Program-made: the position numbers and the translations under genes | NCBI GenBank assembly: GCA_037447605.1 | Contig: CM074804.1 | Span: forward strand, 2,418,031-2,448,133 | Length of the DNA stretch: 30,103 bases | DNA from: Zygnema circumcarinatum | Lineage: Eukaryota; Streptophyta; Zygnematophyceae; Zygnematales; Zygnemataceae | Direction of reading: 5' to 3' | Shown here: positions 7,860 to 17,145 of the stretch, one piece after another | Numbering within the stretch: position 1 is the first letter of the stretch | How the letters are laid out: each line of letters opens with the position of its first letter | The notes under the pieces: generated by a model | Told to the model about the DNA's origin: nothing | Seen by the model: only the letters and a program-made list of their open reading frames with translations | Database searches by the model: none

Positions 7860-10800
7860 ATGGGGTTCCTCTCCAACATCGTGGTGGGGTTCTTCACGGG
7901 CGTGTGCGCCATCGCCGGCCTCAACTACTTCCAGCGCCAGCGCTCCAAGGCGCGCATGCAGAGGGTGCTTCTCACTTCTTCCTCCCCTTTTTTTTTCTTA
8001 AAAATTTTACCATTTTATTCGATTTTCGGTAATGCAGACGTGAGGATTACCTTCCCTCCCCCCATTTCCCCTCCTCCTCCTCTCTCTCTCTCTCCTTTTC
8101 TCTCTCTCCTCTCCCTCTCAGAACTCAACTGCGGTATCCATCTCGATGGAGCATTGAACGTTTCTTATTCCCGTGATTATCGCTGTTTTAGCGTTTTTTT
8201 AATTTTCGTCGCAGATTTGGAAGTAGCTGATTTGAAGATTGTAGAATTCGCTTGGACAGGCGGTGGAGATCGCGGCGCTGGCGCGGGCGAACGCGGAGGA
8301 CCTGCGGAAGCTCATTCCCAAGGAGCTCTTCCCCGCCTGGGTGCAGTTCCCCGAGTTTGAACGGGTAGGGGAGAAGGAGAGGGGAGAGAAAGAGAGAAAG
8401 GGAAGAGAGGAGGGAGAATGGGTAAGAGGGAGAGGGAGGGAGGGAGATGGAGGTAGAGGAGAGGAGAGAGGGGAGGGGGAGGGGGAAGGGGAGGGGGAGG
8501 GGGAGGGGGAGGGGGAGGGGGAGGGGGAGGGGGAGGGGGAGGGGGAGGGGGAGGGGAGGGGGAGGGGGAGGGGGAGGGGGAGGGGGAGGGGGAGGGGGGG
8601 AGGGGGAGGGGGAGGGGGAGGGGGAGGGGGAGGGGGAGGGGGAGGGGGAGGGGGAGGGGGAGGGGGAGGGGAGGGGGAGGGGGAGGGGAGGGGGAGGGGG
8701 AGGGGGAGGGGAGGGGGTGCAAAATAGGAAATTGTGATGGAGCGCTGGACGAGATGACCGAAGGAAGAAGAGAGTGTTTGAGGAGGTGGCCGAGGAAGTG
8801 GTGGACAGATGAAAGGCTCGGTGGAATAGAGAGAGAGCAAAGCAGGTCCAACTATTAATTAGGTCAAAATGTGGTCGTCTGCAGGTTAACTGGCTAAACA
8901 AGGAACTGAAGGAAATTTGGCCCTATCTCAATAAGGTGAGATATAGCTTTTTAGCCGGTCAGCTTAAGCACGTACACTTGCATTGCGGCGTCGGCGAGTG
9001 CATTCCCCTCAAACTTGATTCAAGTTATTTACTTTTATGTAAAATCATCTGAATTTTTAAAGCAATGCCTGGGACTTCTGGTACTGCTTCTTTTGAATTA
9101 GTCAGGATTTGACTACCTTTACCTATGCCGAAAATCTTATTTGCGAATTCTGAATTCTCCTGATTTTTGTGATTGTGAAGCTCAGGCTGCGTCTACAGTA
9201 ATTAAAGAATCAGTGGAGCCGATTCTAGAGAGCTACCGACCTGCCGTTTTCGCCTCTCTAAAATTCCAGAAACTGACTCTTGGCACCATTTCTCCCCAGT
9301 TTGGAGGTGTGCGCATTTCTATCGCCCTTTTTTCTCGTCCCCTCTTACTTCTTCTTTCTCTTTCTGCCTCTCTCCCTCCCCTCCCACCTCTCAAAACAAC
9401 TCCGAGCTAAAGCAATTCTGTACGTACTATTCAAATATCAATTCTTCGGAACTCAGGCAGTGGGAACATTAAGTGTGTGAATTGTAATTCTGTAATATTT
9501 TGCGAATGTAAACGTGAGGGCAGGCAGGTGTGAGGATGGTGCCCAGTTCGTCAAATGAGGTCGTAATGGAAGTTGACTTCAAGTGGGGAGGAAACCCTTC
9601 GATCATTCTCGCTGTTCAGACCTACCTCGGGGTTCCTCTTCCGGTTCAGGTGTGAACGGGGCCATCCCTCCCCCTTTACACTTTACCAAATGTGGGTTTT
9701 AGGATTTGTTGGACCTTAAGAACCGTAAAAAGCTCGCATTGGGCTGTTGTGCGTAGAACGAACGATTGAATTTTGCGCGTTTTTTTCCTTTTTCCTGTGT
9801 TTGTGATTTTCCCAGGTGAAAGATGTATCGTTTTTTGGAGTTTTCAGAATTGCGTTCACCCCTCTCGTGGATAAGTTGCCATGTTTTGGAGCCATCACTG
9901 TGGCTCTAAGTCAAAAGGTGCGAAAGGAAAACTTTCGGTGTGAAACTGCTTGGAGAGGTGTAGGCTTGACCTCTCTTCTCTCTGCTCCGCTTTCTCTCTC
10001 TCCCGCACTTCTCTCCCTCCCCTTTCTTCCTTACAGGCTCTGCCTTTTCATGGTTTGTGCAGCCAAGTCTGGATTTCACTCTTAACATCGTTGGTGGCGA
10101 ACTTCCGGGACTCTCTCCTACTATTGATGTAAGATTGAGAGATGGGAGAGAGAGATGTGTGTGAGAGGCAGAAAGAGAAAGAGAACGTGTCTGAAACATT
10201 GGTGTCATTTGTCTTCTCTTTAAGACAAGCTTCTGCTGTTAATCAAAACACATTTCTTTTTCGACAACTAGTAACATAGAACATGTGAGGGCTTGCATCA
10301 GGGTCTCATTCGAACTGCCGTAACCGACTCCCTTTTGTGGCCAATGCGCCACGTCATCCCCGTTGTGCCCGGAGACTACAAGTAAGTGGTTTTAACACCT
10401 GCAACTCCAGTAGCCCGCCAAACCCCCGAAAAATAAAAAATGTATAAAAATAAAGGAAAAACATATAAAAATTTGGGCAGTTACAGCTCCACAATCGTTT
10501 TCATGCGCATGCGAATGTATCTGCAAGCAATGTTCTGTTGGCATCAGGACTGTTAAGAATTTAAGTGCAACTGAAAAAGAGGAGTCAACTTATGCAGATA
10601 TTTGGAGTTGCATCCTGTTGGCCAACTGGATGTTAAACTTGTGGAAGCGCGAGACCTTATGAATTTGGAAATTATCGGGAAATCGGACCCTTTTGCAATT
10701 ATTTACGTTCGTCCGATTCCGAGTCGGATGACGAAAACACGTGTCAAGGTGAGCAGCTTAACTTGAAGCCTGCTGCTGCAAATATTTCCATGTAAACAGT

Positions 10801-12792
10801 TAAGATATTTCAGAATGAGAAGTGACTGATGGCGGCACTCTTTTCTATAGATTTCTTCACACATAAGTTGGCTGAAGCATGAAAACAAGCTTTTTTCTTC
10901 CCTCAAACGATGACACCCTTTCTGACAGTAGTCCTTCCACCCTGTTCCTTTCTCTTGCATCGGTCTCTCTCTCTTTCGCTCTCCCAACTTCCTCCATGTC
11001 CTATCTTCTCCCTCTTTCTCTTCTCCCGCCTCCCTTTCCTCCCTCTCCCTATCCCCTCCCCCTCCCCCTCTCCCTCCCTNNNNNNNNNNCCTCCTGCAGC
11101 GCAACACCCTGAACCCTGTGTGGAACGAGACCTTCTCCCTCATAGTGGAGGACCTGGCCAGTCAGCGCCTCGTCGTGTCCATCATGGACGAGGAGGAGCT
11201 CCAGCAGTCCCGCCTCATGGGCCAGGCCGCGCTCCCATTGGCCGACCTCGAGGCGGGCCGGACCCGCGCGCTCTGGCTCCCCCTCGTAAAGGACGTCGAC
11301 GACCCCAAGGCGGATCTGAAACCACGAGGACAAGTACACGTGGAGGTCATGTATAGGCCGCTCGACGAGGACGGGAAACCACTAGGAGTGGCGCCTGCAG
11401 GGTTCTCGCGGACGGCGCTGGAGAGAGAGATGGGCGTGCCCGCGGTCGTGCAGAGCGCGCCGAGGGCGAAGGAGAGGTATCAGAGGGGCGTGCTGGTGGT
11501 GGTAGTGCACAGGGGGGAGGACCTCGTGGGGAAGGACTACAATGGGTTCAGCGACCCGTTTGTGTTGTTGCAGGTGAGGGAGGGAGAGGGGGAGGGGGAG
11601 AGGGGGAGGGGGAGGGGGGGAGGGGGAGGGAGGGAGGGGAGGGGGGGAGGGGGAGGGGGAGGGGGAGGGGGAGGGGGGGAAGGGGAGAGGGGAGGGGAGG
11701 GGGAGGGGGAGGGAGAGGGGAGGGGGAGAGGGGGAGGGGGAGGGAGGGGAGGGGGGGAGGGGGGGAGGGGGAGGGGGAGGGGGAGGGGGGGGAAGGGGAG
11801 AGGGGAGGGGGAGGGGGAGGGGGAGGGGGAGGGGGAGGGGGAGGGGGAGGGGGAGGGGGAGGGGGAGGGGAGGGGGAGGGAGGGGAGGGGGGGAGGGGGA
11901 GGGGGGGAAGGGGAGAGAGAGAGGTTTAGGAGAAAGGAGAGGGCAGAGTGAGGAGAAAATAAGTGAAGGAGAGGAAAGGAGAGTGAGGAGAGAAGAGGGA
12001 AGGCTAGAGCTCATAGAACTTTATCAGATTTTCTAACTTTGATTTTTCCGGACGCTTTAGAAGTTGCGCTTTTTCAATGTTTGGCAGAGCTGTACTTTTT
12101 GCTGTTTTAGAAACTTTCAGTAGTCCTCTAATTTGCTCACATCTGACGGATGGGCAGATGCAAATGGGGTCGGCCCGCAAAAGGACAAAGGTGACGCTCT
12201 TTTTAAAGTCACTCCTAAACTTGGAGCACCTTAATGTTCCAAGTTGTTTTGAATGACTCAAGTGACTAGCTTTCAGTCACGACAATACTTGCTTTTGAAA
12301 AGAAATCGGAACGTAACAACCTGAAGGGCCCCTGATAACCCCGAAAACCCTGAAAATTCATCCGTGCTTGCCCGCCCTTGGTCAGGTTATCTCAAGAAGC
12401 CTCAACCCCATTTGGAATGAAACGTTCGAATTTTTAGTGGAGGATGCGACGCATGACATGCTGCAAGTGGAGGTTTGGGATCACGACATTTTCGGAAAGG
12501 TGAGAGCGCCATCTCAAGGTCCCCCTTTCATCGCAGGGCGTTATCAAAAAGATCAGCCGTATCTAACACCCCCTCTCTCTCCCTCTCCCTCTCCCTCTCC
12601 CTCTCCCTCTCCCTCTCCCTCTCCCTCTCCCTCTCCTCTCTCACCGACACACGAATTCAGCAAGCGATGGGGAGATTGTCGATGACTTTGACGCGTGCGA
12701 TGTTCGAGCGCGAATTCAGCGAAGAGTTTCAGCTGTCGGATGTGAAGACGGGGAAGCTCTTTCTCACTCTCAAATGGCAGTCCCTCAATTAG
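7860..12792 (+). CDS. SYT5: Plant synaptotagmin / extended-synaptotagmin (SYT4/SYT5-type; N-anchor, SMP, C2A, C2B)
   Basis: A complete 13-exon gene: 7860-7964, 8260-8364, 8885-8935, 9186-9306, 9528-9649, 9816-9917, 10063-10128, 10302-10381, 10598-10748, 11100-11573, 12158-12190, 12386-12499 and 12661-12792, giving 551 aa. All introns are GT-AG and all phases agree. SYT4/5-type proteins tether ER to plasma membrane; SMP domains carry lipids and C2 domains bind acidic phospholipids, often with Ca2+. Segments: N-terminal hydrophobic anchor SNIVVGFFTGVCAIAG (about 5-20), then the SMP domain (about 62-250) with FPEFERVNWLNKELKEIWPY, SVEPILESYRP and FASLKFQKLTLGTISPQF. C2A (about 255-390) has GKSDPFAIIYVRP and LNPVWNETFSLIVED. 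C2B (about 415-550) has GFSDPFVLLQ, SLNPIWNETFEFLVED and VWDHDIFGK. Length matches Arabidopsis SYT4/5 (about 560-570 aa). Exons 1, 2 and 10 are far more GC-rich than the rest. Introns 2 and 10 carry GGGGGA tracts, intron 12 a CCCTCT tract, and intron 9 an assembly gap 10 bases before exon 10. The exact SYT4 versus SYT5 orthology is not resolved. Confidence 0.95.
8365..8884. repeat. GGGGGA tract in synaptotagmin intron 2
   Basis: Most of this intron, roughly 8370-8716, is homopurine, with a core of (GGGGGA)n from about 8466. It has high G-quadruplex potential on the sense strand and generates long spurious Gly/Arg/Glu frames and antisense Pro/Ser/Leu frames. Confidence 0.95.
11080..11089. other. 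Assembly gap (10 N)
   Basis: Ten ambiguous bases interrupt a CCCTC-rich tract in synaptotagmin intron 9. They end 10 bases before the exon 10 boundary (CTCCTGCAG|CGC). The round length suggests a placeholder for an unknown stretch of repeat. The flanking exons remain in phase, so the coding sequence seems unaffected. Confidence 0.95.
11574..11945. repeat. GGGGGA/GGGAGG tract in synaptotagmin intron 10
   Basis: About 370 bp of homopurine sequence beginning immediately at the exon 10 donor (CAG|GTGAGGGAGG). At least one internal segment is repeated: GGAGGGGGGGAAGGGGAGAG occurs twice, suggesting local tandem duplication. The sense strand is G-quadruplex-prone. Confidence 0.95.
12567..12640. repeat. 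CCCTCT tract in synaptotagmin intron 12
   Basis: About 70 bp of (CCCTCT)n just upstream of the last exon. It extends the polypyrimidine tract of the acceptor at 12660. Confidence 0.95.
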
Positions 12793-12817
12793 GGTTTGAG
12801 GGGCTCTCCTTTCCCAC

Positions 12818-12838
12818 AATAAACGTAGGGACAATAAA
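12818..12838 (+). terminator. Candidate poly(A) signals of the synaptotagmin gene
   Basis: Two AATAAA hexamers at 12818-12823 and 12833-12838 lie 26-46 bp after the stop codon. They are well placed as near-upstream polyadenylation elements, although plant signals are loose. Confidence 0.55.
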
Positions 12839-13619
12839 TGTCATATGAATATTACGACAAATTTCCCGCCATGTTGTGTTGTTATTAGTTTCCTCAGGCT
12901 GTCATCATCGGCAACAATTGAGGGTTTACAAGGTTTTAGGGCTTTTCGGGTTTCAGAGTTTAGGGTTTGGTAGAATATCAATGTTGTATATTCTAAGATT
13001 TTAGAGTTTCTAGATGTTTTTATCGTAGTTTAAGTTTAATGTGTCGGCACGGGTGTTGTCTATGAGCGGACGGTTCCATGGAAGGACCAATGCGGCCGTT
13101 TAACGATCCCAGGAAAACTTGTGTACCTGCAAGGGCAGCTCTTGCTGGCGGATGTTGTTGAATGGCGATCTTGTCATTTAAGTGCAGTGCATGCTTTCAC
13201 TTGGATGATAGAAAGCAAATGCCAAATGAAAAATTATAGTAGTACAGTGCATAATTGTTGGAGAGGTCAAGCTTTTTTGTCAGGAACAATTGACCAACCC
13301 TGGGTTTAGTTTACAACGTGTGGTTGATGGGTTGCAACTAATGGTTTAGGGTTTCACACCCATGGTTTGTGCTTGGTAACCAATGATTGGCAGTTGGTAA
13401 CCCTGGGTTTGTCGTTGCTCACCGCTCGTTCATGGTTGCCAACCATTGGCAACCAATGTCGTTGCCCATTTTCAAATGGTTGGTACGAATGGCGCCTGAT
13501 CGTACGAATTTGAAAAGTGTACGAAATGTACCATGAATTGTACGGTTCGTACATCAGCGGACCGTTGCAGCGCTTCGCCCTTCGCTCTCCGAAGGCTCTC
13601 TTGGCCTCGCTCCCTCTCT

Positions 13620-13652
13620 CGCTGTCCCTCCCTCCCTCCCTCCCTCCCTCCC
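13620..13652. repeat. (CCCT)n tract upstream of the dynamin gene
   Basis: About eight CCCT units within about 115 bp of the ATG, in the likely 5' leader of the dynamin gene. Confidence 0.9.
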
Positions 13653-13734
13653 GTTCCTTCCCTGCGTTTCTCCTCCTCTTTCCTCTCTCGAAATATTTAT
13701 TCTTTCTGAGACAATAAAAGAAAAATAAGAAAAT

Positions 13735-15867
13735 ATGACTCCCTTAAGAACTGCGAAAATGGGACGGAGGCTCGGGAACGGGTTGGCCTCTTCGCCTGCT
13801 TCGCCTGATCCAGAACCTCTATTAAAATCGCCGAGGCGGAGACGAAAATTGAAGAAAGGGCCTTCTATTTCGCCGCTTGGAGTGACGAAAAAAATCCAGA
13901 AGGAGGTGCAGAATCCCGGCAGCAGCAACAAAACCAGTACCCCAATTCTGCACACTTTTGTTGAGAAAATTCGGCCCATGCTTGATGTCATTGATAAGCT
14001 GCGAGGCCTTGGAGTGGGAGAGGAGGGCATCCCTGTCCCTTCAATAGTAGTAGTGGGAGACCAATCCTGCGGAAAATCTTCAGTATTGGCGTCGCTTGCA
14101 GGCATTGACCTGCCCAGAGGGAAGGGAATTGTAACTAGAGTTCCCTTGATTTTACATTTAAAGAAGGCTTATAGTGCGACAGAGGAGAGCATCACCATTC
14201 AGTATGTGAAGGGGGATAGTACTGTGCAGAGAGTTCTTTCCTCCGAAGATTTAATTGAAAGTGCCGTCTGTGAAGCGACGAACGACTTGGCGGGAGAAAG
14301 CGTGGGAATTTGTAATAAGCCCATCAATGTAATTGTTAGCAAATACGGCGCTCCGGATTTGACACTCGTCGACCTTCCAGGAATCACAAGGGTGCCCGTA
14401 GCCGGTCAGCCGAGAGATATATACGACCAGGTTGCCAGCATGATAAGGAGCTACATTTCCCCGGAAGAAAGCGTGATTTTAAATGTTTTGTCTGCAGAAG
14501 TGGATTTTTCGACATGCGAATCGATCGCCATGTCGCAGAAGGTCGATCCGAAGGGAGAGAGAACGCTGGCGGTGGTGACGAAAATTGACAGAGCTCCCGA
14601 AGGCTTATATGAAAAAGTTATGGGAAATGCGGTGCATGTGGGGCTGGGGTATGTGTGTGTGAAGAACAGAACTACGAACGTCTCATTCGAAGAAGCGAGG
14701 AGGAATGAGACGGAGTTTTTTAGCTCGCATGTGCAGCTTTCTTCGCTTCCTCGGTCGATGGTGGGGATTTCTTCGTTAGCGCAGCGATTGGCGGCGATTC
14801 AAGCCGAGAGAATAATGCAGTGCATGCCCAGGATTCAGCAGCAGATTAGGCAAGTTTTGTTCCATAGAGAGCAGGAGTTGAAAATGCTGCCGCAGGGGAT
14901 GAATTCGGATGCGGAAGCTTTTGCAATTTTTCACCAGCTCGTTACCAAGAGGCGTCAAAAAATGGAAGGTCTGATATCTGGGAACTATGCAGGATGTGCC
15001 ACTAAAGATCACCATTTTGCAGCTCGTCTCGATGAGTCCTTCACCAGCATAGCATTGCAGATGATGGGGAATGGATCCAAGTTCCTTTCTGCGGAGTATC
15101 ACGCCGTTTGTTTAAGGGCTATGAATGAAAGTAAAGGAGTTTCTCTACCCAATATCCTGTCTCCCACTGTAATTCAGGAGCTCATTAATTGTGAGGTGGA
15201 TAAGCTGGCTCCTTTCGCCTCCTCTTGTGTGGAGGCAAGTTTTAGGTATGCTCAGGATGTGGCTTTAGATGTAGTGAAGCAGGTGGCAGAAGGATACCCT
15301 AAACTGATGCAGCTCTTCAGTCATGCGACGACTTCTTCGATCGAATCAGCCAAAGATCGATGCACGCTTTTCGCGGATAGAATTATTAAGAAGGAGAAGA
15401 GTGGGGTTTATACCAACAACCATTATTACATGGATACGGTGAATAAGATACGAAAACAGATAGAAGAAACGAGGAACACTCCTTGGCCGCCTCCACCTCC
15501 TGGGATGTTTCTTAAGGCAGGGGAAGTTCCTCAGAGGATGGCGATGGTGAATGATTTGGAGCCCATTCCTTTGACACATTTGGTTAGTAATGCGGATCAG
15601 GCGGCCCGCGATATGCAGATTAATCTTTTTGCTTATTGGAAGGTGGTGGTCAAAAGAGTGGCTGATGTGATTCCTATGGAGATTAAGTTTGCTTTGAAAG
15701 AAAGTTTGTTGGACGAGATTGATAGCTTTCTGTTTTCGAAGTCGTTGGGCCGGACAAAGGAGCTGATGCAGGAGGAGCCCGTTGTGAAGCAGAAGCGGGT
15801 GCGGCTTGAGAGGAGCATTGCAGTGCTGAAGGAGGGGAGTGAGCATGTGGGACAGCTATGCTTTTGA
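13735..15867 (+). CDS. DRP4C: Dynamin-related protein, DRP4 / Mx-like class, intronless
   Basis: A single open frame of 710 aa encodes a large self-assembling GTPase of the dynamin superfamily. GTPase motifs in order: P-loop GDQSCGKSS (108-116), switch I Thr in GIVTRVPL (Thr134), G3 DLPG (213-216) and G4 TKID (282-285). The guanine-binding VKNR follows about 30 residues later. A helical middle/stalk region and a C-terminal GED with RTKELMQEEP and VKQKRVRLERS close the protein. There is no PH domain and no proline-rich tail, as in Mx and plant DRP4. Identity to Arabidopsis DRP4C is easily seen by eye, for example DLPGITRVPVAGQP and ILNVLSAEVDFSTCES. The first 60 residues are an extra, low-complexity basic segment with PRRRRKLKK (33-41), which resembles a nuclear localisation signal. 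ATG 13735 is chosen; Met9 (13759) is an alternative. It lacks introns while all complete neighbours are split, and it converges on the bHLH gene. Confidence 0.95.
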   Translation: MTPLRTAKMGRRLGNGLASSPASPDPEPLLKSPRRRRKLKKGPSISPLGVTKKIQKEVQNPGSSNKTSTPILHTFVEKIRPMLDVIDKLRGLGVGEEGIPVPSIVVVGDQSCGKSSVLASLAGIDLPRGKGIVTRVPLILHLKKAYSATEESITIQYVKGDSTVQRVLSSEDLIESAVCEATNDLAGESVGICNKPINVIVSKYGAPDLTLVDLPGITRVPVAGQPRDIYDQVASMIRSYISPEESVILNVLSAEVDFSTCESIAMSQKVDPKGERTLAVVTKIDRAPEGLYEKVMGNAVHVGLGYVCVKNRTTNVSFEEARRNETEFFSSHVQLSSLPRSMVGISSLAQRLAAIQAERIMQCMPRIQQQIRQVLFHREQELKMLPQGMNSDAEAFAIFHQLVTKRRQKMEGLISGNYAGCATKDHHFAARLDESFTSIALQMMGNGSKFLSAEYHAVCLRAMNESKGVSLPNILSPTVIQELINCEVDKLAPFASSCVEASFRYAQDVALDVVKQVAEGYPKLMQLFSHATTSSIESAKDRCTLFADRIIKKEKSGVYTNNHYYMDTVNKIRKQIEETRNTPWPPPPPGMFLKAGEVPQRMAMVNDLEPIPLTHLVSNADQAARDMQINLFAYWKVVVKRVADVIPMEIKFALKESLLDEIDSFLFSKSLGRTKELMQEEPVVKQKRVRLERSIAVLKEGSEHVGQLCF

Positions 15868-17145
15868 CGGGAGGAGAGAAAGGAGATTGTGGGGATGAGT
15901 GGGGAAGGGAGGAGGGAAAAGGAAATGCGGAAATGGGAGGGGAGAGACGAAGAGGGAGTGAAGGGAGAGGGCGAAGGAGAGAAGACGGAGGGGAGCGGGT
16001 AGCAGAGCAGGAAGAAGTCAGAAGTGGAGGTAACAGGCAAAGGCGATGTAGGGAGGGGTGAGAGAAACGAGCGAAAAGAGGAGAGAGAAGCATAGGGAGC
16101 GTCTTAATTTTGATTGGTAGGAATTTCTTGACGAGACCTTCGAGGGTCCTTCAGATCATGCCCTCTATGATCGTCCGTGTGTCCAGCGCGAAGTAGACGA
16201 AGTTGTTACATTAGGGTTCGGGCCATGATAAGGATGCAGACATCGATCTCCTATTTGTAGCTTGTGGTCGGCCATCCTTTCAGAAATATGAGAATTGTAG
16301 ACTACGGTCCCTGGCCGGGAGAGTTCAGAAAGTCAGGATTGTCTAGCTGCTATATCTCGAAAAGGAAGTGAGGGGAGGGTCAGGAACTTATGTGACTCGA
16401 ATGTGAACCTTTCCGGTTCTTGTTTTCGTGCTTTTAGATCAATCAATAATTTGATTCAACAAAAGATTTATTACAAAGTTAGAATTCCAAGTAAGATTGT
16501 ACTGGTAGCTGTGGCTGGCTGACTGCCACTTCGTTTCCGTCCCTCTGCCTCGCCCCCTCCCTCCCCTACCTCCCACACACTCCTCTCCCATCTCCCCCTC
16601 CTTTCCCACGATCCACACTCTCTCTCGTCCCCTCTGTCTCTCCTTCTCCCTCTCTTCCTATCCCCTTCTCCAACTCTATCTCACACCCCCTCACCCCCAA
16701 CCCCACCTCACCACTGCCTACCTCTCCCTCCCGATCCACAATACAGGAAACCCTTACTGGAGCACTACTAACACACACTGCAAACCCTGCCCCAAGCAGA
16801 CAGCTTTCAAACCACGAAAAAAATGCTTGAAATTAGAAATCAAAGGAAGGAGCAAAAAAATCTAAATCGTGTACACCTTCAAAGAAGCTAGAGTCAGGAT
16901 GTACGGATGTACGGTCTACCGAGATGCGGAGCTTTGCCAAGAAACATCTTCCTTGCACCGCTCGTACCCTAACCCTAACCCGCACCCTACAATTACAGGG
17001 AACATAGCACCGCCTGTAGTAGAGAGCAATTAGGGTTTTGTCCCCTCTCTCTCCCCCCTCCCACCGCTTCTCAATAAACCCTAATCTGACACCAAAATTA
17101 CCTGCCTTCTGAGCAAACCTTTTAGGCCCAACAACACACCAAGCC
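15868..17145. other. Convergent intergenic region between dynamin (+) and bHLH (-) genes
   Basis: 15868-16095 is a GA-rich purine stretch directly after the dynamin stop. 16100-16500 is unique sequence with no recognised exon. 16530-16740 is CT-rich. 16960-16985 holds CCCTAACCCTAACCC telomere-like units. The 3' UTRs of both genes should lie here. A minus-strand AATAAA (16467-16472) is a possible, rather distant, poly(A) signal for the bHLH gene. Confidence 0.55.
16467..16472 (-). terminator. Possible poly(A) signal for the bHLH gene
   Basis: TTTATT on the + strand reads AATAAA on the bHLH strand, about 670 bp after the stop codon. It is far for a UTR and therefore weak. Confidence 0.25.

Larger units (their letters stand above)
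12793..13734. other. Intergenic region between synaptotagmin and dynamin genes
   Basis: No exon recognised. The left part (12790-13000) has degenerate TTTAGGG-like motifs (GGGTTTAC, GTTTTAGGG, TTTAGGGTTT). At 13270-13490 a cluster of AACCAATG/GGTTGGT motifs includes a perfect 10-bp hairpin (13433-13455, arm TGGTTGCCAA, 3-nt spacer). At 13500-13556 several CGTAC-containing motifs occur. A (CCCT)n run at 13620-13652 and AT-rich sequence precede the dynamin ATG and probably form its 5' UTR. Confidence 0.6.

Noticed and set aside
8188-8901. Long Pro/Ser/Leu and Gly/Arg frames in synaptotagmin intron 2
   Set aside because: These are translations of the GGGGGA repeat; the intron boundaries are fixed by matching flanking exons.
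11382-12014. 210-codon minus-strand frame
   Set aside because: Antisense of exon 10 plus the GGGGGA tract; low complexity.
13554-14105. 183-codon minus-strand frame
   Set aside because: Shadow of the dynamin N-terminal coding sequence.
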